The notes: generated from the sequence alone by a model not told the origin. DNA of 64,000 nt from Cellulosimicrobium cellulans (GCF_016907755.1 NZ_JAFBCN010000001.1:248001-312000); one strand, 5' to 3'; positions 25,740 through 34,085 are shown, counted from the stretch's first letter. Numbers and translations: made by a program.

Positions 25740-26744
25740 TCAGGACGTGGCGCGCGAGGCGCGCCGTGGTTGCAGGAGCTGGAGGAAGAGGCGACCCTTC
25801 CCTCCGGTGGTCGAGAGCGAGCGGCGGTAGGTGTCGAGGCTGACGCCGGCGAGGATGATCACGCCGATGACGAGCGGCTGCCAGAAGCTGTCGACGCCGA
25901 CGACGTTCATGCCGTTCGAGACGGTCGCGATGAGCACCGCGCCGAGCAGCGCGCCGCCGATCGAGCCGACCCCGCCGAACAGGCTCACCCCGCCGACCAC
26001 CGCGGCGGCGATCGAGTAGAAGAGCTCGTTGCCCGAGCCGGCGGACGGGTACCCGACCATGAGGCGCGAGGTCGTCACGACGCCGGCGAGCGCGGCGCAC
26101 AGGCCGGAGACCGCGTAGACGAAGAGGGTCGTGCGCCCGGTGTGGATGCCCGCGAGGCGCGCCGTCTCCTTGTTGCCGCCGAGCGCGTAGATGTGGACGC
26201 CCGTGCTGGTGCGCGCCAGGAGGACGCTGAAGACGACGGCGACGAGCGCCACGATGAGGATCGGCGTCGGGATGCCGAAGACCCCGCCGCGCCCGAGGAA
26301 GGCGAACATCGGGTCGCGCACCGTGACCGACGCCGCGCCCGTGAGGATCATGGGGATGCTGCCGGCGATGCCGAACATCGAGAACGTCGCGATGAACGGG
26401 GGCAGGCGCAGGTAGTGCACGAAGATCCCGTTGACGAGGCCGACCGCGACGCCGACGACGAGCGCGAGGACCGTGGCGGCCCACCAGGGCAGCCCCGCCT
26501 GCATCCCGAGCGCCGCGGCCATGCCCGTCAGGGCGAGGTTGGACCCCGTCGAGAGGTCGATGCCACCGGTGAGCAGCACGAAGGTCTGGCCCAGCGCGAG
26601 CAGCGCCACCACGGCACCGTTCAGCAGCAGGACCTCGAAGTTCCCGGCGGTGCGGAAGTTCGGGGACAGCAGACTCATCACCACCACCACGAGGACCAAG
26701 ATCCCCGCGATCCCGACCTCGTCGGGGACGCGTCGTCGCGACAT
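25740..26744 (-). CDS. Sugar ABC transporter permease (RbsC-like)
   Basis: A 334-residue permease with about ten helices. LTGGIDLSTGSNLALTGM is the conserved binding-site helix of RbsC proteins, and IYALGGNKETARLAGIHTGR is the cytoplasmic loop that contacts the ATPase. Start ATG at 26744, with AAGGAGG at 26763 down to 26757 on the minus strand. It is the first gene of the six-gene catabolic operon. The palindrome at 26766-26781 starts 22 bp upstream, so a bound repressor would block transcription. Confidence 0.94.
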   Translation of the reverse strand: MSRRRVPDEVGIAGILVLVVVVMSLLSPNFRTAGNFEVLLLNGAVVALLALGQTFVLLTGGIDLSTGSNLALTGMAAALGMQAGLPWWAATVLALVVGVAVGLVNGIFVHYLRLPPFIATFSMFGIAGSIPMILTGAASVTVRDPMFAFLGRGGVFGIPTPILIVALVAVVFSVLLARTSTGVHIYALGGNKETARLAGIHTGRTTLFVYAVSGLCAALAGVVTTSRLMVGYPSAGSGNELFYSIAAAVVGGVSLFGGVGSIGGALLGAVLIATVSNGMNVVGVDSFWQPLVIGVIILAGVSLDTYRRSLSTTGGKGRLFLQLLQPRRASRATS

Positions 26745-26765
26745 GTACTTCTCGCCTCCTTGCGG

Positions 26766-26883
26766 GTGCTCATATGAGCACGCGATTGCTCGTATGTCGA
26801 TAGTATGGACACCGCGAGGCCACAAGCAACGCGCCTCGATCACAGATCGGTAACACATGCGCAGACGAGCGCTCAGATGAGCA
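26766..26883. promoter_or_regulatory. Three related palindromes, candidate SorC operators
   Basis: In the 142-bp divergent region a perfect 16-bp palindrome, GTGCTCATATGAGCAC, lies at 26766-26781. A degraded copy TGCTCGTATGTCGA follows at 26787-26800, exactly 20 bp centre to centre. A third copy, CGCTCAGATGAGCA, is at 26870-26883, three bases before the SorC start codon. Consensus TGCTCAnATGAGCA. The first two sit on the permease side and the third on the regulator side, which suggests control of both arms and autoregulation. Binding by the adjacent SorC protein is inferred. Confidence 0.7.
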
Positions 26884-26886
26884 AGA

Positions 26887-27846
26887 ATGGGTGACATGAC
26901 GGACTTCTCGCGCCACGAGCTCGCACACGTGGCCCGCCGCTACTACGTGGACTCGGCCTCCAAGGTCGAGATCGGCGAGGAGCTCGGCGTCTCACGGTTC
27001 AAGGTCGCGCGGATGCTCGAGCAGGCGCTCGAGGCCGGGATCGTGACCATCACCATCGACGACGCCGGCGTCGTCGACCCGGCCCTCTCCGCGCGTCTGC
27101 GCTCGCACCTCGGCCTGGACGAGTGCCTCGTGGTCCAGGGCCGCGACACCGTGTCCGAGCTGCGCGAAGACGTCGGCGCGGCCGCCGCCGAGCTGCTCAC
27201 CCGGTCCCTGCGCCCGGGGAACACCCTCGGCTTCGCCTGGGGGCGGACGCTCACCGCCATGACGGAGCGCCTCACCGCGCTGCCGCCCGTCACGGTCGTC
27301 CAGCTCACGGGCGCGGTCGGCTCCGACCTCTCCGACTCGCCCGTCGAGGTGATCCGCCGCGTCTCCCTGCGCGCCGGCGGCGACGCGCACGCGATCTTCG
27401 CGCCGCTGGTCGTCGAGGACGCCGCGACCGCGGCCACGCTGCGCCGCCAGCCCGACATCGCCCGTGCGCTCTCGCTCTTCGACCGGGTCGACGTCGCGGT
27501 CGTCGCGATCGGGTCGTGGGACCCGCCGATCTCCCAGCTCCGCGAGGTCCTCGGGCGCGACGAGCGGGACGACCTCACCGCACGCGGCGTCCGCGCCGAG
27601 ATCGCGGGCATCCTCCTCACCGCCGAGGGCGACCTCGTCCCCGACTTCGCCGAGCGGTGCCTCTCGATCTCCGCGCGCCAGCTCGCCCGCGTGCCCAAGG
27701 TGATCGCCGTCGCCGCCGAGCACGAGAAGGCGGCCGCCGTCCACGCCGTCACCCGGTCCGGCCTCGTCTCCGCCCTCGTCACCGAGCAGCGGTGCGCCGA
27801 GGCCCTGCTCGACCTCCCGCCCGTCGCGCGCGGCACCGACCGATGA
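26887..27846 (+). CDS. SorC-family sugar-binding transcriptional regulator
   Basis: A 319-residue regulator. The N-terminal helix-turn-helix is HVARRYYVDSASKVEIGEEL then GVSRFKVARMLEQALEAGIV. The remaining 250 residues form the NagB/RpiA-like sugar-phosphate-binding domain: LGFAWGRTLTAMTERL, VVQLTGAVGS and VAVVAIGSWD. An ATG at 26896 is an alternative start. It is divergent from the importer operon and overlaps the epimerase gene by 4 bp. SorC proteins usually sense a phosphorylated intermediate of the pathway they control. Confidence 0.92.
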   Translation: MGDMTDFSRHELAHVARRYYVDSASKVEIGEELGVSRFKVARMLEQALEAGIVTITIDDAGVVDPALSARLRSHLGLDECLVVQGRDTVSELREDVGAAAAELLTRSLRPGNTLGFAWGRTLTAMTERLTALPPVTVVQLTGAVGSDLSDSPVEVIRRVSLRAGGDAHAIFAPLVVEDAATAATLRRQPDIARALSLFDRVDVAVVAIGSWDPPISQLREVLGRDERDDLTARGVRAEIAGILLTAEGDLVPDFAERCLSISARQLARVPKVIAVAAEHEKAAAVHAVTRSGLVSALVTEQRCAEALLDLPPVARGTDR

Positions 27847-28505
27847 GCGCGCCCCGCACCCGGGTCGCCGCGTCGTTCTGGTCCACGCCGCGCGACCGCG
27901 TCGCCGCGGAGGCCGACCGGCTCGCGCGCGCCGGGCTCCGCACCGTCCACTGGGACCGCACCGACGGGCGCTACGCCGCGGCAGGCGGTTTTGACGCCGC
28001 GGAGGCGGCGGCCGTGACCGCCGGCAGCGGGCTGGCCGCCGAGGCGCACCTCATGGTCGAGGAGCCGCTCGGTGAGGTCGACCGCTGGACCGACTTCTGC
28101 GAGCTCGTCGTCGTCCACGCGGGGACGCGCGACTGGCGCGCCGCGCTCGACCGCGTCCGCGCCCGGGGCGCGCGTGCCGGCGTCGCGCTCTCGCCCGGCG
28201 TCGGGGTGCCGGAGGTCGAGCCCGGGACGGACGTCCTCGTCATGTCGATCACCCCCGGCCACGCCGGCTCGACGTTCCAGGTCGACGCGCTCGCCACGGT
28301 CGGGCAGGTTGCCGGCCCGGGTCACGCCGTCGGTCTGGACGGCGGCGTCACGCGCTCGATCGTCCCGCAGGCGCTCCGCGCCGGGGCCACGTGGCTCGTG
28401 TCCGGGACGGACCTCGTCGCGAGCGAGGACCCGCACGGCTGGCTCGCGGCGGCGCGCGCCACGGGGGTCGCTCCGCGGCGCGACGGAGACGAGGGAGCCG
28501 GATGA
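27843..28505 (+). CDS. Ribulose-phosphate 3-epimerase-like protein
   Basis: A 220-residue TIM-barrel protein related to Rpe/AlsE. EAHLMVEEPL carries the metal-site His equivalent, VLVMSITPGHAGSTFQ corresponds to the Rpe loop usually reading MSVNPGFGGQ, and GLDGGVTRSIV is the phosphate-binding segment. It is divergent from housekeeping Rpe in the central loop, so it likely acts on another ketose phosphate. ATG at 27843 overlaps the sorC stop; its own stop overlaps lacI. This tight coupling ties it to the sugar operon across the divergent region. Confidence 0.82.
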   Translation: MSAPRTRVAASFWSTPRDRVAAEADRLARAGLRTVHWDRTDGRYAAAGGFDAAEAAAVTAGSGLAAEAHLMVEEPLGEVDRWTDFCELVVVHAGTRDWRAALDRVRARGARAGVALSPGVGVPEVEPGTDVLVMSITPGHAGSTFQVDALATVGQVAGPGHAVGLDGGVTRSIVPQALRAGATWLVSGTDLVASEDPHGWLAAARATGVAPRRDGDEGAG

Positions 28506-29518
28506 GCACCGCGCAGCCCGGTGGGCGGAGCGTCCCGCTCGCCGCCGTCGCGGCCGACGCCGGGGTGTCGGTCCCGACGGTGTCGAAGGTGCTCAACGCA
28601 CGGCCCGACGTCTCGGCCGCGACGCGCGAGCGTGTCGCCGCGGTCCTGCGGCGCCACGGCTACGAGATCCGGCCTCCCACTCCCCGGCGGACGGGACTCG
28701 TGGACGTCCGCATCGTCGACTTCGAGGGTCCGTGGTCCGAGGCGGTGGTGCGCGGCGCGGTCGCCGAGGCGCGACGCCTGGGCCTCGACGTCGTGCTGTC
28801 CGTGGAGCTGGACCCCGACGACTGCGGCGCGTGGGTCCGGCACGCTCTGACCCGGGGCACCGACGGGCTCGTGAGCGTCGTCGCGGTCCCCGACGCCGAG
28901 GCGCGCGCGACGCTCGCGGCGGCCGGGGTGCCGCTCGTCGTCGTCGACCCGCGACGGCGCCCGCCCGAGGACGTGCTCAGCGTGGGCGCCGCGAACTTCC
29001 AGGGGGCGCTCGAGGCGACCGCGCACCTGCTGGCGCTCGGGCACCGGCGCATCGCGACGATCACCGGCGTCCCGGAGCAGGACAACGCGATCGCGCGGCT
29101 CGCCGGGTACCGCGCCGCGATGATCCAGGCGGGCGTGCCCGTCGACGACGACCTGGTCTGCCTGAGCACGTACGGCGTCCCCGCGGGCTACGAGGGGACG
29201 CAGCGCCTGCTCGCCCGCGACGACCCCCCGACCGCGATCTTCGCGTGCAGCGACGACACGGCGCTCGGCGCGCTGCGGGCGCTGCGCGAGGCGGGGCGGT
29301 CCGTGCCGGGCGACGTCTCGCTCGTCGGGTTCGACGACCTCCCCGTCGCGCCCTGGACCGACCCGCCGCTCACCACCGTCCGCCAGCCGCTCGTCGAGAT
29401 GGGCGCGTCGGCCGTCGGGCTCGTGCACCGCGCGCGCACCGCGAGCGGGCACACGCTGCGCACCGAGCTCGCGACGAGCCTCGTCGTCCGCGAGTCCACC
29501 GCTCCCCCGCGGTCGTGA
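28502..29518 (+). CDS. LacI-family transcriptional regulator
   Basis: A 338-residue repressor. The helix-turn-helix and hinge are AADAGVSVPTVSKVLNARPD with RRHGYEIRPP (residues 10-60). The periplasmic-binding-protein-like domain follows: LALGHRRIATITGVPEQDNA, IFACSDDTALGALRALREAG, LVGFDDLPVAPWTDPPLTTV. The ATG at 28502 overlaps the epimerase stop. Possible targets are its own operon or the convergent GH144-like gene, which has a perfect palindrome upstream. A second sugar regulator behind SorC suggests the locus integrates two signals. Confidence 0.92.
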   Translation: MSTAQPGGRSVPLAAVAADAGVSVPTVSKVLNARPDVSAATRERVAAVLRRHGYEIRPPTPRRTGLVDVRIVDFEGPWSEAVVRGAVAEARRLGLDVVLSVELDPDDCGAWVRHALTRGTDGLVSVVAVPDAEARATLAAAGVPLVVVDPRRRPPEDVLSVGAANFQGALEATAHLLALGHRRIATITGVPEQDNAIARLAGYRAAMIQAGVPVDDDLVCLSTYGVPAGYEGTQRLLARDDPPTAIFACSDDTALGALRALREAGRSVPGDVSLVGFDDLPVAPWTDPPLTTVRQPLVEMGASAVGLVHRARTASGHTLRTELATSLVVRESTAPPRS

Positions 29519-29626
29519 GCCTGCCCTGACGGCCCTGGCACGTGGCCCGGCGTGCGCGGCCCCGGGTCGGTCCGGACGCGCTGCACGACGCGCGGTCCTC
29601 ACGCGGTCCTGACACGCGCCCCGGCG

Positions 29627-29662
29627 CGCGTCCCGGCTCGCGTCCCGGCTCGCGTCCCGGCG
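29627..29662. repeat. Three tandem 12-bp repeats
   Basis: CGCGTCCCGGCT occurs at 29627-29638 and 29639-29650, with a third copy differing in the last base at 29651-29662. They lie in the noncoding gap between the convergent lacI and GH144-like genes, just before a terminator hairpin. Likely a slippage product. Confidence 0.8.
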
Positions 29663-29680
29663 CGTGCCGGGGCCACGGCG

Positions 29681-29713
29681 GACGGGAGGGACGCGGTCCG
29701 CGCCCCTCCCGTC
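29681..29713. terminator. Hairpin between lacI and the GH144-like gene
   Basis: A perfect 10-bp stem, GACGGGAGGG at 29681-29690 with CCCTCCCGTC at 29704-29713, and a 13-base loop. It is placed where both convergent transcripts should end. The outer stem is moderate in strength and no T-run follows. Confidence 0.6.
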
Positions 29714-29748
29714 GCCGCGTGCCGGTCGACCGACGAGCCGGCGGCCGG

Positions 29749-31677
29749 TCAGCCGCAGGAGACGCCCGCGTAGCGGTAGGACAGCTCCTGGGTCGTCGAC
29801 CCGTCGTCGGACGTGACCGTCACCGTCGCGGCGCCGGACGGGATCTCCGCCGTGCGCGCCGCGAACGACTGGTAGGTGCTGCGGTGCGGGACGACGTCGT
29901 CGAACGACCGCGACCCGTAGGGCGTGGCGAGCGCGACGTCCGCGCGGCCGTCCCCCGTGCTCGTCGCCCGGACGGCGACGGCCGCCCGGTGGCCGAGGCA
30001 GCGCGCCTGGACCTGGACGTCGGCGCCCACGCCGGGCGTGAGGTCGGCCGTGGCCGAGAACGTCTCCGCCTCCATGAGCGGCCGCAGGCGCTGCTCGAGC
30101 TCGTCGTCGACGAAGTAGTCCTTGAGGCGCGAGTCGTCGAGGACGTTGCCGATCGCGGCGACGATCATCGCCTGGTCGAGCGACAGGTAGCGCTCGGCGA
30201 CCGTGCCCGACCGCACGGCGACGGAGTCGTAGAAACCGCCCGGCCCGTAGGCGCCGAGGTCGTCGGCGAGGTGGGCCAGGTTGTCGAGCACGCCGTCCGT
30301 GTCGTACGCGAGGCCGAGGAACGACGCGTGCGGCGTCACGACGCCGTCGCCGAACTCCGGCGCGGGGTTGGTCGCCTCGCGGCAGCCGTCGAACCCGAGG
30401 TCGACGTCGGTCTCACCGTCGGACAGGTAGCCGTCCGAGCGCAGCCCGATCGCGTCGACGCCGTACTCCGCGTACCCGCCGAAGGGGTTGCTCGCGGGCG
30501 AGAAGCCCCAGGCCCCGTAACCCGCCTCGTCGAGCCCGTGCTCCTTGTGCGCGCGCACGACGAGCGGGTGGTTGACGCCCCACGACGCCGGACCCCACTC
30601 CGCCTCGGGCACCAGCATGTCCGGCATGAGCGCCTCGAACATCGAGCCGCCCCAGCCCGGCACGACCGCGAGGTCGCGGTACCGGTACGCGCCCTCGAAG
30701 ACCGGGACGCCCAGGTGCTCGCGCGTCTCGCCGATCGGCTTCTGCTCCTGCCACGACCAGTCGCACGTGTCCGGGAACGTCCGGTGGCTCGCGTAGTACG
30801 CCTCCGGAGGCACCTCGCCCTCCGCGATGCCGAGGTACGTCGCGATGCGCGTCTCCGAGACCGTCGTGTCGTAGTGGTGGCACGTGTAGAACACGTCCGT
30901 GCCCGTGCCGAGGTAGTCGCCCGCGACCGAGCAGCCGGGCGGCTCCTCGTCCCAGAACCCGCCGCGCAGCAGCCCGACGCCGAGGTCCGGACGCGCGTCC
31001 GGGTTGTAGAAGGCGCCGAAGTGCATGTCGTCGTAGATCGCGCGCGCCTCGTCCGCGAGGCGCGGCTCCGCCTCCGCGACGACGCGCAGGCCCGCGGCCA
31101 GCCAGCCGTTGTCCACCGAGCTGAGGAACTGGTGGACGACGTCGCCGCTGTCCGGCCACGTCTCGACCCGGTCGCCGGTCGCGGGGTCGTACCAGTTGTA
31201 GAACATCCCGCTCGCGTCGTGCCGGTCGAGCGACGCGACGGTGTCGAGCGTCGTCGCGAGGCGGTCGTGGGCCTCGTCGGCGTCGACCAGGCCCAGGTCG
31301 CGGGCCACGACGGTGGACCAGAGCCAGCCGCCGATGTTCGTCGGCGACGTGTACGCGCTGCTCGACGCCGGGTCCAGGTTGCCCTCGATGTTGTCCGCGG
31401 GCAGGCCGGTCCCCTCGTCCGTCATGGCCTCCAACGAGGTGTACGTGTCCTCCAGGTACGTCTCCAGCGTCGCGCGCTGCGCGCCGGTCAGGCCGTCGGG
31501 CCCGACGCCGGGCGTCGCCTTCGCGGGGACGCTCCCCGCCGCCGGGACGCTCTCCGCCGCAGCGGGTGCGGCGAGGCCGGCGGCCAGGGCCAGCCCGCCG
31601 ACGAGTCCGCTCGCGACGAGCGCGGCTCCGCGGTGGCGGTGCACGCCGCTCCGCGCGGTCGTGGTCGTTCCATCCAT
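29749..31677 (-). CDS. Secreted GH144-like (glycoamylase domain) glycoside hydrolase with C-terminal module
   Basis: A 642-residue secreted enzyme. Signal peptide residues 1-41 (ALVASGLVGGLALAAGLAAP). The catalytic (alpha/alpha)6 domain spans about 60-545, with motifs TSPTNIGGWLWSTVVARDLG, GMFYNWYDP, SSVDNGWLAAGL and GGSMFEALMPDMLVPE. These fit the 'glycoamylase' family that includes GH144 endo-beta-1,2-glucanases. The last 90 residues, VQARCLGHRAAVAVRA to YAGVSCG, match the DUF1080 protein's tail. ATG at 31677 with GAAGGAG upstream. It could release beta-1,2-gluco-oligosaccharides for the GH94/GH1/ABC locus 10-18 kb away; this link is inference. Confidence 0.78.
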   Translation of the reverse strand: MDGTTTTARSGVHRHRGAALVASGLVGGLALAAGLAAPAAAESVPAAGSVPAKATPGVGPDGLTGAQRATLETYLEDTYTSLEAMTDEGTGLPADNIEGNLDPASSSAYTSPTNIGGWLWSTVVARDLGLVDADEAHDRLATTLDTVASLDRHDASGMFYNWYDPATGDRVETWPDSGDVVHQFLSSVDNGWLAAGLRVVAEAEPRLADEARAIYDDMHFGAFYNPDARPDLGVGLLRGGFWDEEPPGCSVAGDYLGTGTDVFYTCHHYDTTVSETRIATYLGIAEGEVPPEAYYASHRTFPDTCDWSWQEQKPIGETREHLGVPVFEGAYRYRDLAVVPGWGGSMFEALMPDMLVPEAEWGPASWGVNHPLVVRAHKEHGLDEAGYGAWGFSPASNPFGGYAEYGVDAIGLRSDGYLSDGETDVDLGFDGCREATNPAPEFGDGVVTPHASFLGLAYDTDGVLDNLAHLADDLGAYGPGGFYDSVAVRSGTVAERYLSLDQAMIVAAIGNVLDDSRLKDYFVDDELEQRLRPLMEAETFSATADLTPGVGADVQVQARCLGHRAAVAVRATSTGDGRADVALATPYGSRSFDDVVPHRSTYQSFAARTAEIPSGAATVTVTSDDGSTTQELSYRYAGVSCG

Positions 31678-31701
31678 CAGGCACTCCTTCGTGTCGTGAC
31701 C

Positions 31702-31715
31702 CCCGAAATTTCGGG
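31702..31715. promoter_or_regulatory. Perfect palindrome upstream of the GH144-like gene
   Basis: CCCGAAATTTCGGG is a perfect 14-bp palindrome, 25 bases before the start codon. Its core resembles CGAAAnTTTCG elements described upstream of actinobacterial xylanase genes. It stands out as AT-rich in its surroundings. A LacI- or ROK-type repressor is the likely reader. Confidence 0.6.
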
Positions 31716-31856
31716 CGCACTTTCCGAATGGGGGCGCAGAGAGTAGCCCGGGTGCCGGACGGGGTCAACGGAGGCCGCGTCGGGCGGCGCCGCCGCGACG
31801 GGCGGACGTGCGCGCACCGCGCGAGCCTCTCCCTGCCGCATCGCGGCCAGCCGCGG

Positions 31857-32459
31857 TCAGGAGGCCCGGGCGAAGAGGTGCTCCAGGTGCTGGTCGATGG
31901 CGGCCAGCGCGGCCCGCGGCTCGATCACCTCGAGCTCGAGCAGCGGCGTGAACCCGGTCAACGCCAGGAGCAGGTCGGTCTCGACGTCCGGGTCGCGGTC
32001 CGGCGCGATCTGCCCCTGCGCCATCGCTTCGTGGACGAGCTGCGCGACCATCGCGCGGCCGTCACGGAGCCCGAGGCTCGCTCGCTCGCGCAGCGCCGGG
32101 TCGTGCAGCGCCTCCAGGACGTACGCGGCGCTCATGCGGCTCGACGCCCGCGCGTCGGGGCCCAGGGGGAGCATCTCGACGAGGACCAGCCGGAGCACGT
32201 CCCGCGGGTGCGGGGGCTGGTCGAGCGCGGCCAGTCCCCGCGCGACCCGGCCCGCGGTCTGCTCGGCGGCGTACTCCATCGCGAACGTCAGCAGCCCGGT
32301 CCGCGACGCGAAGTAGTGCTGCACGTGCCCGAGGGAGACCCCGGCCTCGCTCGCGACCTCGCGCATCGTGGCCTTGGTCCAGCCGTGCTGGTCGACGACC
32401 CGCCACAGCGCCCGCGCGAGCGCCTCGCGACGTTCCTGGTGATCCACCAGCTTCGGCAC
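31857..32459 (-). CDS. TetR-family transcriptional regulator
   Basis: A 200-residue regulator beginning at GTG 32459 behind AAGGAAGGGAG. DNA-binding part: RREALARALWRVVDQHGWTK, then MREVASEAGVSLGHVQHYFA with the recognition helix (about 31-50). The C-terminal effector domain resembles the BetI/AcrR-like C-terminal fold. It is divergent from the DUF1992 gene across 73 bp; an ATACA-GT-TGTAT palindrome lies between them. Likely represses itself and its neighbour. Confidence 0.9.
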   Translation of the reverse strand: MPKLVDHQERREALARALWRVVDQHGWTKATMREVASEAGVSLGHVQHYFASRTGLLTFAMEYAAEQTAGRVARGLAALDQPPHPRDVLRLVLVEMLPLGPDARASSRMSAAYVLEALHDPALRERASLGLRDGRAMVAQLVHEAMAQGQIAPDRDPDVETDLLLALTGFTPLLELEVIEPRAALAAIDQHLEHLFARAS

Positions 32460-32496
32460 CCCGGGCTCCCTTCCTTCTGGCGGTACGCGTGACACA

Positions 32497-32508
32497 ATAC
32501 AGTTGTAT
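32497..32508. promoter_or_regulatory. Short palindrome, candidate TetR operator
   Basis: ATACA-GT-TGTAT, 5-bp arms, in the divergent gap between the tetR gene and the DUF1992 gene. It is AT-rich against a GC-rich background and overlaps where a promoter would be expected. The arms are short, so confidence is modest. Confidence 0.45.
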
Positions 32509-32532
32509 GGCAAACCCTGGGAGGGAGAGACG

Positions 32533-33057
32533 ATGGCCGACCCGCACCCGCCCCCCGCGTTCTTCAACCCGTACGCCGTCGCCATCGACCACGAGGTGGC
32601 GATCGCCCTGCTGGCCGACCTGCACGTCCGCAAGGCCATCGAACGCGGCGAGTTCGACGACCTGCCCGGCAGCGGCAAGCCGCTCCCCATGCCCGACCGC
32701 TACGACCCCGACTGGTGGCTCAAGAACCTCGTCAAGCGCGAGCGGCTCGTGGTGCTGCCACCCTCCATCGAGCTGCGCAGAGAAGACGCCGCGCTCGACG
32801 AACGCCTCGACGAGATCTGGGTCGAGGACGACGTGCGCCACGAGGTCGAGGAGTTCAACCGGCGCGTCCTCCGCGGCCGCTACCAAGCACCCGCCGGCCC
32901 GCCGCTCGTCACCATGCCGCGGGACGTCGACCAGACAGTGGCGGCCTGGGCAGAACGCCGCGCAGCGCGGGCGGCGGAGGCACGGGCGGCGGCAGCTGTG
33001 GAGACCAGCGAGAAGAAGCGCCCCCGCCGTCGGTGCTTCCGTCAACGGCGCCGGTAG
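32533..33057 (+). CDS. DUF1992 domain protein (DnaJ-C28-like)
   Basis: A 174-residue soluble protein starting at ATG 32533 behind GGGAGGGAGAG. The conserved DUF1992 block covers about 20-90: VRKAIERGEFDDLPGSGKPL and DPDWWLKNLVKRE. The last 30 residues are very basic and Ala-rich (KKRPRRRCFRQRRR), perhaps nucleic-acid binding. This domain is found in the DnaJ homologue C28 and in small bacterial proteins of unknown role. It is the last core-like gene before the low-GC island. Confidence 0.85.
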   Translation: MADPHPPPAFFNPYAVAIDHEVAIALLADLHVRKAIERGEFDDLPGSGKPLPMPDRYDPDWWLKNLVKRERLVVLPPSIELRREDAALDERLDEIWVEDDVRHEVEEFNRRVLRGRYQAPAGPPLVTMPRDVDQTVAAWAERRAARAAEARAAAAVETSEKKRPRRRCFRQRRR

Positions 33058-33262
33058 CGCCGACGACGCGCGGCGGCACAGCGGCTCAGGGACATGCACA
33101 GTCGATCGTGATGCCGGTCGCGCCGACCGTCGTCGAAGCCCCTCTCGCATGTCCAAGGCACGTCGCCCAGATCGTGCCCCTCATCCCCGCCGTCGCCCTG
33201 GTCGTCTACTTGCGGCTGACGTTCACGGGCGAGGCGATCCCACCGCCACCGATCGAGCCGGT

Positions 33263-33430
33263 CTACGGCGCGCAGTCATCGTCACGGTGGTCGAACGGGT
33301 CGCCCTTCTCGGTCTGCCGGCGGATGTCGAGACGTGACGCCCGGGCGGCGTACCAGCCGATCAGGACGGCCAGGGCAATGATGCCGACGCCGAACAAGAG
33401 CCACCCGCTGCCGTTACCACTGCTGACCAT
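33263..33430 (-). CDS. Small single-pass membrane protein, 55 aa
   Basis: The ATG at 33430 starts a 55-residue protein with one strong membrane helix, WLLFGVGIIALAVLIGWYAA (residues 9-28), then a basic stretch (RASRLDIRRQTEKGD) and an acidic His/Asp tail. This is typical of real actinobacterial small membrane proteins. An in-frame earlier start at 33517 would add 29 residues of less protein-like sequence. About 200 bases between the DUF1992 stop and this gene hold nothing recognisable. Confidence 0.5.
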   Translation of the reverse strand: MVSSGNGSGWLLFGVGIIALAVLIGWYAARASRLDIRRQTEKGDPFDHRDDDCAP

Positions 33431-33654
33431 GCGCCTGACCGTACCCCGCGCCGGTACCTCTGGAGACGCGGTCTGGTACCAGACGAGGCGCACGAGCCCG
33501 CAGGTGCCGAGGCGCACGAGCTCGCACGTGCCGAGGACGCACGCCTACCAGTGCGCTTCTGGCTAGATGAAGGATCGGGCAGAGCGGCCCGCATCTGGAC
33601 AGCAAGCTCTGTGTCGACGTGCGGCGCAGATTGCAGGGACACGCCGCTCTGCCT

Positions 33655-33686
33655 TGCACGACCCCGGGCGTGTCGTGGGTCGTGCA
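33655..33686. repeat. 10-bp inverted repeat
   Basis: TGCACGACCC at 33655-33664 and GGGTCGTGCA at 33677-33686 are perfect inverse copies separated by 12 bases. It lies in the gene-poor stretch left of the island. It may be a terminator for a decayed gene or a protein-binding site. No function can be assigned. Confidence 0.5.
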
Positions 33687-33962
33687 CACAGTAGGTCGCC
33701 TTCGCCTGACTACTACTCGGGTGAGCCACGCCCTAACTCCGCCGGGCTGGCCGGTCGGAGATCCTTCAAGGACCGGCGCTCACCGCCGCTCAGGACGAAG
33801 GACTCGGCAACGCCAAATGGCGCCGGTGGGCCTCCAGTTCGTAGCGGACACCACACCGTGGCTGGAAGATGGCACTATCCGCACGGCTTGATGCCTAGTA
33901 CCTTCAGCGGGCGCCGGTAGCGTCCGACCGTGCAAAGACAAGATGACTCGAGCAAGGGGAGC

Positions 33963-34085
33963 GTGAGTCGCGTGCGGAGCGTCGTGGTTCCAGGCCTTTC
34001 CCTCCTTGTCGTGACCGCGATGGCCGCGGGCTTGCTGGGCGTGTTGCTTTCGCGTGTCGCGGATCGTGCGACTCCGGTGGCTTAG
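33963..34085 (+). CDS. Possible small membrane protein, 40 aa
   Basis: A GTG at 33963 follows AAGGGGAGC and opens a 40-residue frame that is mostly one hydrophobic helix, VVVPGLSLLVVTAMAAGLLG, after a short basic N-terminus. The ribosome-binding site is good and the composition fits a single-pass peptide, but no homologue is known to me and the surrounding region is gene-poor. Confidence 0.3.
   Translation: MSRVRSVVVPGLSLLVVTAMAAGLLGVLLSRVADRATPVA

Noticed and set aside
26766-26883. CRISPR-like repeats
   Set aside because: The three sites are palindromic, of unequal spacing and imperfect, with no spacers of constant length and no cas genes.
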